Below are positions 31,484 to 39,505 of a DNA stretch of 56,541 nt, piece after piece. Both the position numbers and the translations under genes were made by a program. Position 1 is the stretch's first letter, and each line of letters opens with the position of its first letter. This DNA is from JBDSKH01 sp035556655 (GTDB taxonomy: Bacteria; Actinomycetota; Actinomycetes; Actinomycetales; Microbacteriaceae). Under the pieces are notes generated by a model, which saw nothing but the letters and a program-made list of their open reading frames with translations, was not told where the DNA came from and did no database searches. The stretch covers positions 1-56,541 of the forward strand of contig DATMFW010000073.1 of the NCBI GenBank assembly GCA_035556655.1. Reading direction: 5' to 3'.

Positions 31484-32320
31484 ATGGCCTCACGTGCCGT
31501 CACCATCGGATTCCGCGACACGGGTCGCTACCTCCTGCTCAGCCTGTTCGCGCTCGCCGTGCTCGTGCCGTTCGCGAGCATCGTCACGAGCTCGTTCAAC
31601 CCGCCGTTCTCGCTGATCAAGGGCCTGCAGGCTCCCGACCCGTTCACGTTCGAGAGCTACATCAACGTCTGGACGACGGCCAGCTTCGGCCGGCTGCTGC
31701 TCACCAGCCTCACGGTCGCCGCCGGCGTCGTCCCGCTCGCCGCCGTGGTGTCGATCCTCGCCGGATTCGCCATCGCGCACCTGCAGGTGTTCGCCGGAAA
31801 GTTCCTGCTCGGGCTGTTCGTGTTCGGCCTGGTGCTGCCGGCCGAGCTGACCATCATCCCGCTGTACTTCAACATGCGCTCGGTCGGCCTGACCGACACG
31901 ATGCTGGGGGTGATCCTGGCCGAGACGGCGGCGTTCGTGCCGTTCGGCGTGTACTGGATGCATGCCAGCTTCGCGGGATTCCCGCGCGAGCTGATCGAGG
32001 CCGCACGCGTCGACGGCGCGTCGAACTTCACGATCCTGTTCCGCATCCTGCTGCCGCTGTCACGGCCCTCGATCGTGACGATGTGCGTGCTGTTCTTCAT
32101 GTGGTCCTGGAACCAGTTCCTGCTGATCCTGATCCTCATCTCGAGCCCCGCGAACCGCACGGCACCCGCCGCGCTCGGGTTCTTCGTGCTCGCCCACACG
32201 CGCGACGTCGCCGGGCTCTGCGCCGCGACGATCCTCGTGATCCTCCCCATCCTGATCGTCTACCTGATCTTCCAGCGCAGCTTCATCTCGGGGATGCTGC
32301 AGGGCGCCGTCAAGGCCTGA
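31484..32320 (+). CDS. ABC sugar transporter permease (MalG-like)
   Basis: A 278-residue second permease with six membrane segments. The EAA loop is clear: FPRELIEAARVDGASNFTIL, followed by FRILLPLSRP. The tail FQRSFISGMLQGAVKA is the usual MalG-type end. It starts 2 bp after the MalF-like gene and completes the importer, apart from the missing ATPase. Confidence 0.9.
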   Translation: MASRAVTIGFRDTGRYLLLSLFALAVLVPFASIVTSSFNPPFSLIKGLQAPDPFTFESYINVWTTASFGRLLLTSLTVAAGVVPLAAVVSILAGFAIAHLQVFAGKFLLGLFVFGLVLPAELTIIPLYFNMRSVGLTDTMLGVILAETAAFVPFGVYWMHASFAGFPRELIEAARVDGASNFTILFRILLPLSRPSIVTMCVLFFMWSWNQFLLILILISSPANRTAPAALGFFVLAHTRDVAGLCAATILVILPILIVYLIFQRSFISGMLQGAVKA

Positions 32321-32342
32321 CCGTACGAAAGAGAGACACACC

Positions 32343-33581
32343 ATGGCAACTGAGACGCTCGCGCTGCGCGGCGGAACCCCCGTGCGGCAGACCCCGTTCC
32401 CCAGCTGGCCCCCGGTCACCGAGTCGACGGTCCGGGTGGTGACCGACGCGCTCTATGAGGGGGTCTGGAGCGACGTCGCCGGGGAGCGCAAGCTCGCCTT
32501 CGAGCGGGCGTTCGCCGACGCCCACGACGCCCGGCACGGCCTCGCGGTCTCGAACGGCACGGTATCGCTGCAGATCGCGCTCGCCGCACTCGGGGTCGGC
32601 AGCGGCGACGAGGTGATCGTGCCGGCCTACACCTTCCTGGCCACCGCGACCTCGGTGCTCAACGTCAACGCCGCGCCGGTGTTCGTCGATGTGCTGCCCG
32701 CGAGCGGGACCATCGATCCCGCCGCCGTCGAGGCGGCGATCACCCCGCGCACCAAGGCGATCATGCCCGTGCACTTCGGAGGCCACCCGGCCGACCTCGA
32801 TGCCCTCATGGACATCGCGACCCGCCACGGCATCCCCGTCGTCGAGGATGCCGCCCAGGCCCACGGCGCCCGCTGGCGCGGCAAGGCGGTCGGCTCGTTC
32901 GGCGCGTACGGCAGCTTCTCGTTCCAGGCCTCGAAGAACATGACGGCCGGCGAGGGCGGGGCGCTGACCACCAACGACGACGAGCTCGCCGAGCTCGCCT
33001 GGACCCTGCATCACTGCGGCCGAGTCCGCGGACAGGCCTGGTACAACCACGTGGTCAACGGCGGCAACCACCGCCTCGGCGAACTGCAGTGCGCGATCCT
33101 GCTCGATCAGCTCACCGTCGCCGAGGAGCGCATGCAGAACCGGACCACCTCGGCCCGGATCCTCGACGAGGCGTTCGCGCAGATCGAGGGCATCACGCCG
33201 CTGGTCACCGACGAGCGCGTCACCCGCCACGCGTACCACATCTACTGCATGCGCTACGACCCGGCGGCGTTCGGAGGTCTCGACCGCGCGACGTTCATGG
33301 AGGCGATGCGGGCCGAGGGCGTGCCCACCTCCAGCGGCTACATCAGCCCCCTCAACCGGCAGCCGGTGTTCGCGGAGCACAACTTCGACGTCCGGGCCGT
33401 CGGGCTCGACACCTCCGACCCGCGGTTCGCCTACGGCGACTACCGGCTGCCGGTCAGCGAGGCGCTCTGCGAGCAGATGGTGATGTTCCCGCAGTACGTG
33501 CTGCTCGGCGACGAGGACGCCGTCCGGTCGATCCCGGAGGCCGTCCTCAAGATCCAGCGCGACGCCGCGTCACTGCGATGA
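32343..33581 (+). CDS. DegT/DnrJ/EryC1-family sugar/cyclitol aminotransferase
   Basis: A 412-residue fold-type I aminotransferase. The opening LALRGGTPVRQTPFPSWPP is that of the AHBA-synthase/StsC subgroup (scyllo-inosose and keto-sugar aminotransferases). Asp169 (VVEDAAQAHGARW) binds the pyridine N and Lys198 (SFQASKNMTAGEGG) forms the Schiff base. The reaction is reversible: it may aminate a keto-sugar or, in this transport setting, deaminate an imported amino sugar to a ketone. It stands directly before two Gfo/Idh/MocA dehydrogenases that could reduce or form that ketone. Confidence 0.88.
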   Translation: MATETLALRGGTPVRQTPFPSWPPVTESTVRVVTDALYEGVWSDVAGERKLAFERAFADAHDARHGLAVSNGTVSLQIALAALGVGSGDEVIVPAYTFLATATSVLNVNAAPVFVDVLPASGTIDPAAVEAAITPRTKAIMPVHFGGHPADLDALMDIATRHGIPVVEDAAQAHGARWRGKAVGSFGAYGSFSFQASKNMTAGEGGALTTNDDELAELAWTLHHCGRVRGQAWYNHVVNGGNHRLGELQCAILLDQLTVAEERMQNRTTSARILDEAFAQIEGITPLVTDERVTRHAYHIYCMRYDPAAFGGLDRATFMEAMRAEGVPTSSGYISPLNRQPVFAEHNFDVRAVGLDTSDPRFAYGDYRLPVSEALCEQMVMFPQYVLLGDEDAVRSIPEAVLKIQRDAASLR

Positions 33582-34564
33582 GCGGCATCCGGGTCGGGGT
33601 CGTCGGGAGCGGCTTCATCGCCCAGCAGCACCTGCGCTCCTGGCGCACCAACGGCGCCGAGCTCGCCGTCTACTCGCAAGACGGCGAGGAGGCCGCCCGC
33701 CTCGCGGACAAGCTGGGGATCGTCGCCGCCGCGACGCTCGAGGAGCTGCTGGAGTTCTGCGAGATCGCCGACGTCTGCACGCCGACGGACCAGCACCTGC
33801 CCGTGGTGGCCGCCGCCGCATCCGCCGGAGTGCACGTGGTGTGCGAGAAGCCGCTCGCGCGCACGGCGGCGGAGGCCGAGGAGGTCATCGCCGTATGCGC
33901 GGCCGCCGGGGTGCGCCTGTTCCCCGCCCACGTGGTGCGCTACATCGACCCCTACGTCGCCGCCTGGCGCGAGGTCGAGCGCGGCACCCTCGGCGCCATC
34001 GCGGTCGCCCATCTCTCCCGCTCCGGTCCCCGCCCGACCTGGTCGGCCTGGTTCGAGGATCGCGACCGATCGGGCGGGCTGCTGATGGATCTGCTGATCC
34101 ACGACTACGACATCGCGCAGTGGCTCGCCGGTCCGGTCCGCCGGGTCTGGGCGCGCGCGCTCGGCGACGGCGCGGGCGGCAAGGAGGCCGGAGTCGTGGT
34201 GCTGACCCACGAATCCGGGGCCATCTCGCACGTCGAGGGCGTGTGGGATGCGGCGGGGTCGCCGTTGACCTCGACGTTCCAGCTCTTCGGCGACGGCGGC
34301 TATCTGCTCTCGGGGACCACCCCGGGCACCGACGTGCGGATCCGCGAGGCCGCGGGGACCGTGCGCCGGCTGCCCACGCCCCCGGCACCGGGTGCGCCCG
34401 GGCCGTTCGAGGCGGAGCTGGCGGACTTCGCCGCCGCCGTGACGACCGGCGGCGCGGCGCGCGTGTCGCCCGCCGACGGGCTCAGCGCCGTCCGGGTGGC
34501 CGAGGCCGCGGTGGAATCGGCGCGCACCGGCGTCGCGATCGAGATCGAGGGGGGACGGGCATGA
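33578..34564 (+). CDS. Gfo/Idh/MocA-family oxidoreductase
   Basis: A 328-residue NAD(P)-dependent dehydrogenase. The Rossmann loop GVVGSGFIAQQH is at 7-18 and the catalytic-Lys motif CEKPLA at 89-94. DLLIHDYDIAQWL carries the conserved H-D pair of the substrate site. The family oxidises or reduces hydroxyl/keto groups of sugars and inositols. It is coupled (ATGA) to both the aminotransferase and the second oxidoreductase, so it probably makes or consumes the keto form of the same substrate. Confidence 0.88.
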   Translation: MSGIRVGVVGSGFIAQQHLRSWRTNGAELAVYSQDGEEAARLADKLGIVAAATLEELLEFCEIADVCTPTDQHLPVVAAAASAGVHVVCEKPLARTAAEAEEVIAVCAAAGVRLFPAHVVRYIDPYVAAWREVERGTLGAIAVAHLSRSGPRPTWSAWFEDRDRSGGLLMDLLIHDYDIAQWLAGPVRRVWARALGDGAGGKEAGVVVLTHESGAISHVEGVWDAAGSPLTSTFQLFGDGGYLLSGTTPGTDVRIREAAGTVRRLPTPPAPGAPGPFEAELADFAAAVTTGGAARVSPADGLSAVRVAEAAVESARTGVAIEIEGGRA

Positions 34565-35577
34565 GAATCGGCGTCGCATCGCTGGAACATGTCCACGCAG
34601 AGACCTACGTGCGCTTGCTGCACGTCTGGGACGGGATCGAGCTCGTGGTAGCCGATCCCGGAGGCGACGCGGTCGAGGAGGGCCGCCGTGCGACAAGGGA
34701 CCGGATCGCTAGCCTGGGCGTGACGATCCTGGACTCGTACGAGGACCTCCTCGCCGCGGAGCCGGACGGCATCATCGTCTGCACCCCCAACTCCCAGCAC
34801 CGCGACCTCGTCGAACGGGCCGCCGCCGCCGGGGTGCATGTGCTCTGCGAGAAGCCGATCGCCACGGAGGTCTCCGACGCCGTCGCCATGATCGAGGCGT
34901 GCGAGCGCGCGGGCGTCGGCCTGATGCTGGCCTACCCGGTGCGGTTCAGCCCGGGGATGCGCGAGCTGAAATCCGCGCTCGATCGCGGCGAGATCGGGCG
35001 GGTCCTGGCCTTCGACGGCGCGAATGTCGCGCGGATCCCGATCGGCGACCGCGCCTGGTTCGGTGACGCCGAGCTCGCCGGGGGCGGCGCGATGATGGAT
35101 CACACGGTCCACCTGGCCGACATCCTGCTCTACCTCACCGGCGAACCGGTCATCGGCGTCTACGCCCAGAGCAACCGGATCGCGCACGCCGACGACGTCG
35201 ATGTCGAGACCGGCGCCGTCGTGACGCTGGAGTTCGCCTCCGGCGTCATCGCCACGATCGACGCCAGCTGGTCGCTGCCCGACAGCAACCCGACGTGGGG
35301 CGGGCTCAGCCTGCGCGCGATCGGCGACTCGGGCGAGCTGTCGATCGATGCGTTCGGCGATGCCTTGCGCGGGCACGCCGAGGTCGGCGCCCGCAGCCTG
35401 TGGCGCTCGTACGGCGTCGACACCAACCGGCTGATGCTCGCCGAGTTCGTGGACTCGATCCGGGAACGCCGCGCCCCGGTGCCCGACGGCCGCGACGGCC
35501 TGGAGACCCTCGAGATCGTGCTCGCCGCCTACCGGTCCGCCCGCACGGGGCAGCCGGTCCCCGTCGAACGGGGATGA
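34561..35577 (+). CDS. Gfo/Idh/MocA-family oxidoreductase, divergent Rossmann loop
   Basis: A 338-residue relative of the preceding gene. EKP is at 97-99 (VLCEKPIATE) and MMDHTVHLADILLYLTG provides the active-site His/Asp region. The first strand reads MRIGVASLEHVHAETYVRLL: the GxGxxG glycines are replaced by ASLEHVH, a variant found in a subgroup of the family, so cofactor binding may differ. Two consecutive oxidoreductases suggest oxidation at two positions, or an oxidation/reduction (epimerising) pair. Confidence 0.85.
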   Translation: MRIGVASLEHVHAETYVRLLHVWDGIELVVADPGGDAVEEGRRATRDRIASLGVTILDSYEDLLAAEPDGIIVCTPNSQHRDLVERAAAAGVHVLCEKPIATEVSDAVAMIEACERAGVGLMLAYPVRFSPGMRELKSALDRGEIGRVLAFDGANVARIPIGDRAWFGDAELAGGGAMMDHTVHLADILLYLTGEPVIGVYAQSNRIAHADDVDVETGAVVTLEFASGVIATIDASWSLPDSNPTWGGLSLRAIGDSGELSIDAFGDALRGHAEVGARSLWRSYGVDTNRLMLAEFVDSIRERRAPVPDGRDGLETLEIVLAAYRSARTGQPVPVERG

Positions 35578-36527
35578 CCGCACCGCATCTCGTGATCGAC
35601 GGCGGCAAGTCGAAGACCGCCGCCGCGGCCGTCGACGCCGACGGTCGGGTGCTGGCCAGCGTCACCGGACCCGGGCTGGCGATGATCGGCGAGCCCGGCG
35701 GCGCCGATGCGCTGACCCGCAGTCTCGCCGCCACCCTGGCGCAGCTCGACATGCGCCCGCCCGCGTTCGCGACCGCGGTCTTCGGGCTGAACGGGGTGCA
35801 TTCCCCCTCGCGCGAGGTGGATGCCGCCGCCGCGATCCTGCGCGGCCTCGTCACCGCGCAGCGCATCGTCGTCACCAGCGACGGGGTGCTCGGCTACGTG
35901 GGTGCCATGGGGACGGGTCCCGGCGTCGCCGTCACGGCCGGCACCGGGTCGGTCATTCTGGCGGTCGGCGCCGACGGGTTCGTGCACCGGGTGGACGGGG
36001 ACGGGCCGCTCCTCGGCGACCGCGGCAGCGGCTACGCGATCGGGCTGGCCGGGCTGCGGGTCGGCATGCGCGTGGTCGACGGTCTCGACGGCTCGAGCGT
36101 GCTGGCCGAGGAGCTGCGGCGCGAGTACGGCACCGCCGACGATGCCGTCCGCAGCGTGCACGGCAGCTCCACCCCGACGAAGCTCATCGCGGCGTTCAGC
36201 CGCAACGTCGCGCGGGCCGCCGAACGCGGCGATCCGATGGCCACGGCGATCTGGCGTCACGCCGGGGCCGATCTCGCGCGCGGGGTGCTGGCCGCCGCCC
36301 GGCGTGCCGGGCTCGCCGACTCGTTCGAGGTGGCCACCTCGGGCGGACTGTTCCGGGTGGGGAGCCTGCTCTCCGAACCGTTCGCCGACGAGTTGCACCG
36401 GCTCGCTGGCGGGGCGCGGCTGCGGCCGGCGGCCGGAGACGCCCTGGCGGGCGGTGCGGTGCTGGCGCGCTCGCCGCGACCGGTGCTCGCCGCCGTCAGC
36501 TCGTGGGTTCCGGGTACTCCAGCCTGA
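35574..36527 (+). CDS. BadF/BadG-type sugar kinase (N-acetylglucosamine-kinase-like)
   Basis: A 317-residue ASKHA ATPase. Phosphate 1 loop: LVIDGGKSKTAAAAVDADGR; phosphate 2/adenosine regions: VAVTAGTGSVILAVG and GDRGSGYAIGL, the latter typical of eukaryote-type GlcNAc kinases. The C-terminal VATSGGLFRVG is the adenosine motif. It probably phosphorylates the imported sugar or its keto/deaminated product. Last gene of the ABC operon, with an ATGA overlap; the 3' end overlaps the convergent dehydrogenase gene by 32 bp. Confidence 0.85.
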   Translation: MTAPHLVIDGGKSKTAAAAVDADGRVLASVTGPGLAMIGEPGGADALTRSLAATLAQLDMRPPAFATAVFGLNGVHSPSREVDAAAAILRGLVTAQRIVVTSDGVLGYVGAMGTGPGVAVTAGTGSVILAVGADGFVHRVDGDGPLLGDRGSGYAIGLAGLRVGMRVVDGLDGSSVLAEELRREYGTADDAVRSVHGSSTPTKLIAAFSRNVARAAERGDPMATAIWRHAGADLARGVLAAARRAGLADSFEVATSGGLFRVGSLLSEPFADELHRLAGGARLRPAAGDALAGGAVLARSPRPVLAAVSSWVPGTPA

Positions 36528-37350
36528 AGTGCTCGGCGATCCGGTCGCGCACCGCCTGGTCCTCGCCGGGGTCGTGGTCGAAGAACCCGGCCGCGGTCTT
36601 CGCTCCGAGCCGGCCGGTATCGACCCGCTCGCGGAGCGCCGCCGGCGGTGTCTCATCGACGGCCAGCACCGGGAACAGTCGTGCGGTCACGGCTCGCCAG
36701 ATGTCGAGACCTCCGAGGTCGACGACGCCGAACGGCCCCGCCGCCGCCCAGCGCGACCCGAGGCCGGCGCGCACGATCCGGTCGATGTCGGCGAACCCGG
36801 CCACCCCATCCCGTTCGAGCGCGAACGCCTCGCGCAGCAGAGCGGCCTGCAGGCGGTTCGCCACGAACCCCGGCGTCTCGCGCTGCAGCACCACGGGCTC
36901 CTTGCCCGCCCCGGCGAGCAGGTCGCGCACCGTCGCGATCGTCGCGGCCGAGGTCTGCGCGACCGGGACGATCTCGACCAGCGGCACGATGGTCGCCGGG
37001 TTGAAGAAGTGCGCGACCAGGAACCGGGCCGGGTCGGAGAGCGCCTCCGCCAGCACGCTCGGCGGGATGCTCGAGGTGTTCGACGCGATGATGGCGCGGG
37101 GTGCGGCCGCGGCGATGCGGTGGAACAGGTCGTGCTTGGCCGCCTCGTCTTCGGCGATCGCCTCGAACACCACGACGGCGTCGCGCACCGCCGCCTCGAG
37201 CGTCGCGGTCGCCGTCGCGCCGGCCTCCTCGGCGGAGCGCGCCGCACGCTCCTCGTCGGCGTCGAACACGGTGACGGCGTGCCCTGCGGCGGACAGCACG
37301 CGCGCGATGCCCGATCCCATGAGCCCGCATCCGGCGACGGCGATGTCCAT
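36496..37350 (-). CDS. 3-hydroxyacyl-CoA-dehydrogenase-like NAD enzyme
   Basis: A 284-residue dehydrogenase with NAD loop AVAGCGLMGSGIARVL (7-14 for GCGLMGSG), the catalytic region IIASNTSSIPPS and AHFFNPATIVPLVEIVP (His-Asn pair), and the C-terminal helix domain. The family also includes L-gulonate and carnitine dehydrogenases, which is more in keeping with a carbohydrate locus than fatty-acid oxidation. ATG 37350 has TAGGGT 6 nt upstream, and GntR operator B sits next to that hexamer, so it belongs to the GntR regulon. Confidence 0.84.
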   Translation of the reverse strand: MDIAVAGCGLMGSGIARVLSAAGHAVTVFDADEERAARSAEEAGATATATLEAAVRDAVVVFEAIAEDEAAKHDLFHRIAAAAPRAIIASNTSSIPPSVLAEALSDPARFLVAHFFNPATIVPLVEIVPVAQTSAATIATVRDLLAGAGKEPVVLQRETPGFVANRLQAALLREAFALERDGVAGFADIDRIVRAGLGSRWAAAGPFGVVDLGGLDIWRAVTARLFPVLAVDETPPAALRERVDTGRLGAKTAAGFFDHDPGEDQAVRDRIAEHFRLEYPEPTS

Positions 37351-37356
37351 GCCTGA

Positions 37357-37378
37357 ACCCTATGCCGGTCTAGACCGG
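37357..37378 (-). promoter_or_regulatory. Dehydrogenase promoter with GntR operator B
   Basis: The -10 TAGGGT (37357-37362, minus strand) and the perfect palindrome CCGGTCTAGACCGG (37365-37378), which falls in the -10/-35 spacer. The site also precedes the divergent gntR gene, whose likely -10 is TAGCAT (37406-37411), so autoregulation is likely. Confidence 0.78.
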
Positions 37379-37451
37379 AAGTCGACCGCGGGCGGCCCCA
37401 CTCGCTAGCATGCCGGGAGGCCCCGTCCGACGGGGTGGGAGGGCCGACCCG

Positions 37452-38225
37452 ATGACGCTCGATGCGCGCACCCAGGACGCACCGCCCGGCGGCAAGCGCG
37501 ACCTGATCCGCGGTGCCCTCGAGGAACTCGTCCGCGCGTCAGAGCCCGGGGTCGCCATCCCCTCCGAGCGCGCGCTCGCCGAGCAGTTCAAGGTCGCGCG
37601 CATGACCGTGCGAGCCGCCGTCGATTCGCTCGAGGCGATGGGTCTCATCCGCCGCGTGCCGGGCCGCGGCGCCTACGTGCAGCACCCGATGCTCGCCCAG
37701 CCCGAGGTGCTGCGCTCGTTCTCGCAGGACATGATCCTGCGGGGGATGGTGCCCGGTGCCCGGGAGTTCCACGCCACCGTCGAGCCCGCGAGCGCCTACC
37801 TCGCCGACAAGCTCGGCATCGCCGCGGGCGACGATGTCTACGCGATCGAGCGCGTGCGAACGGCCGACGGCGAGCCGATGGCCGTCGAGCGCACCAACCT
37901 GGCGGCCGCCGGGTTCCCCGGCCTGCTCGATCACATGCGGGTCGGCGACTCGCTCTACGATCTGCTGGCGGCGCAGTACGGGGTCCAGGTCGACTCGGCC
38001 GAGCAGGCGTTCACGATCGCCGAGCTCGACGAGGCCGACGCTCGCCGGCTCGGCACGGCCCCCGGCGCGGCGGCGTTCGCGCTCACGCAGACCTCGCGCG
38101 ATCTGTCGGGGCACGTCGTGGAGTTCGGCCGCTCGCTCTACCGCGGAGACCGCTACGTCGTGCGCATGCAGGTCGGCAAGGACCGCACGGACTCGCGCCT
38201 GTCCCGGCAGCCCGCCGAGCCCTGA
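37452..38225 (+). CDS. GntR-family (HutC subfamily) transcriptional regulator
   Basis: A 257-residue regulator. The winged HTH (about 12-80) reads IPSERALAEQFKVARMTVRA, then LEAMGLIRRVPGRGAYVQHP. The UTRA effector domain follows: LRSFSQDMILRGMVPGAREF, VYAIERVRTADGEPMAVERT and SLYRGDRYVVRMQV at the end. HutC-type proteins such as NagR/DasR sense sugar phosphates, often amino-sugar phosphates, and bind GT-N-TA-N-AC sites. Three such sites flank genes of this locus, including one on each side of this gene. GGGAGGG precedes ATG 37452. Confidence 0.92.
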   Translation: MTLDARTQDAPPGGKRDLIRGALEELVRASEPGVAIPSERALAEQFKVARMTVRAAVDSLEAMGLIRRVPGRGAYVQHPMLAQPEVLRSFSQDMILRGMVPGAREFHATVEPASAYLADKLGIAAGDDVYAIERVRTADGEPMAVERTNLAAAGFPGLLDHMRVGDSLYDLLAAQYGVQVDSAEQAFTIAELDEADARRLGTAPGAAAFALTQTSRDLSGHVVEFGRSLYRGDRYVVRMQVGKDRTDSRLSRQPAEP

Positions 38226-38227
38226 CC

Positions 38228-38247
38228 CTGGTCTAGACCAGTAGGAT
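38228..38247 (+). promoter_or_regulatory. Hydrolase promoter with GntR operator C
   Basis: The perfect palindrome CTGGTCTAGACCAG (38228-38241) is followed directly by -10 TAGGAT (38242-38247), which ends 6 nt before ATG 38254. It begins 3 bp after the gntR stop. Confidence 0.8.
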
Positions 38248-38253
38248 CGAGCC

Positions 38254-39486
38254 ATGGGTCTGCGTCTGGGCGTCGCACGGCGTGACGCGAGCCCCGCGCA
38301 CCCGGTTCAGCTGGCGGGTTTCGGGCGACGGGCGGGGGCGCTGGTCTCCCAGTTCGCCCACCCGATCCAGGTGCGCGTCGCCGTCATCGGCGACGACACG
38401 GGCACCCTCGCGCTGGTCTCGGGCGAGTTCCTCAACTGGAGCACCGAGAGCGACGAGCGCTTCCGCACCATCGTCGCCGAGCAGACCGGCGTCGCGCCCT
38501 CCGACATCCTCTTCTCGGCGACCCACACCCATTCGGCGCCCCAGCTCAGCCACCACCAGGCGGCGCTGCTCGGCGTCGTCGACGAGGGCTACCTCGACGA
38601 GCTCGCCGCCCACCTGGCGATCGTCGCGCGGGAGGCCGCGGGCTCCCGGCGCGAGGTCACCGTCGCGCGCGTCGCCGCCCGGCACGAACTCGCCTGGCAG
38701 CGGCGCCAGGACCTCGATGCCGATCCGCGCATCGACGACACCCTCACCGTGGTGCGTTTCGACGCCGGCGACGAGCTCGTCGCCTGCTTCGTCCACTACG
38801 CGTGTCATCCCGTCGTCAGTGCCGACAACGTGGTGAGCGGCGACTTCTTCGGCGCAGCCATGGCCGGGCTCGAGCGGGCGACCGGAGCCGTCGCGTTCCC
38901 GCTGCAGGGCTGTGCGGGGGATGTCGACCCGGGCGGCGCGGTCATGGCCGGCATCGAGCGCGCCGCGCAGGTCGGGCGCGACTTCGCGGATGCGGTGGCC
39001 GGCCTCCTGGCCGAGCCCTCCGCCCCGGTCGCCACCGGCCCGATCTCCGCCGCCTGGCGGACCGCGCAGCTTCCGGTGTCCCGGGTGCCGACCCCGTCCG
39101 AGCTCGGAGCCGTCGGCGCCGACGACCCGCTCGAGGCGCAGTGGGCCGCCGGACTTCTCGCCCACCCCGACCTGCTGCGCCCCGAACTGCCGTGCCGGCT
39201 GCAGCTCTGGTCGCTCGGTCCGGGGCTGCAGCTGCTGGCGATGAGCGGCGAGGTCACCAGTCCGTACGGGTTGCGCATCCGCGAGCGTTCCGGCGGCCGC
39301 GCGCTGCCGGTCGCGTACAGCAACGGGATGGTCGGGTACATCCCCACCGCCGCGCAGATCGCCGCCGGCGGGTACGAGGTGCACGAGTCAGCCCGGTGCT
39401 ACCTGATCCCCGGGACGTTCGATCCCGTCATCGAGGTGCGGATGAACGAGTCCGTCGACGCGCTGCTGGAGCACGTGCCGGACTGA
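38254..39486 (+). CDS. Neutral/alkaline ceramidase-fold metal hydrolase
   Basis: A 410-residue protein related to the N-terminal domain of neutral ceramidases. Zinc-site equivalents are present: ATHTHSAP (His91, His93), VHYACHP (His181/His185), MSGEVTSPYG (Glu) and VGYIPTAAQI (Tyr). The ceramidase nucleophile region (GDVSPN) is GDVDPG here (222-227), so the Ser is missing and the enzyme should not act as a classical ceramidase. No signal peptide is seen, so it is cytoplasmic. Under GntR operator C it may cleave an amide or ester in the imported compound; this is inference. Confidence 0.8.
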   Translation: MGLRLGVARRDASPAHPVQLAGFGRRAGALVSQFAHPIQVRVAVIGDDTGTLALVSGEFLNWSTESDERFRTIVAEQTGVAPSDILFSATHTHSAPQLSHHQAALLGVVDEGYLDELAAHLAIVAREAAGSRREVTVARVAARHELAWQRRQDLDADPRIDDTLTVVRFDAGDELVACFVHYACHPVVSADNVVSGDFFGAAMAGLERATGAVAFPLQGCAGDVDPGGAVMAGIERAAQVGRDFADAVAGLLAEPSAPVATGPISAAWRTAQLPVSRVPTPSELGAVGADDPLEAQWAAGLLAHPDLLRPELPCRLQLWSLGPGLQLLAMSGEVTSPYGLRIRERSGGRALPVAYSNGMVGYIPTAAQIAAGGYEVHESARCYLIPGTFDPVIEVRMNESVDALLEHVPD

Positions 39487-39502
39487 GCACGTGCCGGACT
39501 GA
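39471..39502 (+). repeat. 16-bp tandem duplication over the hydrolase stop codon
   Basis: GCACGTGCCGGACTGA is present twice, exactly adjacent (39471-39486 and 39487-39502). The first copy contains the last codons and TGA of the hydrolase; the second ends 3 bp before the convergent stop of the next gene. Confidence 0.9.
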
Positions 39503-39505
39503 GCA

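Noticed and set aside
37421..37435. CCCCGTC-C-GACGGGG palindrome as a further operator
   Set aside because: It has no room for a spacer, lies in the gntR leader and has no second copy in the window; it may be a small hairpin or chance in GC-rich DNA.
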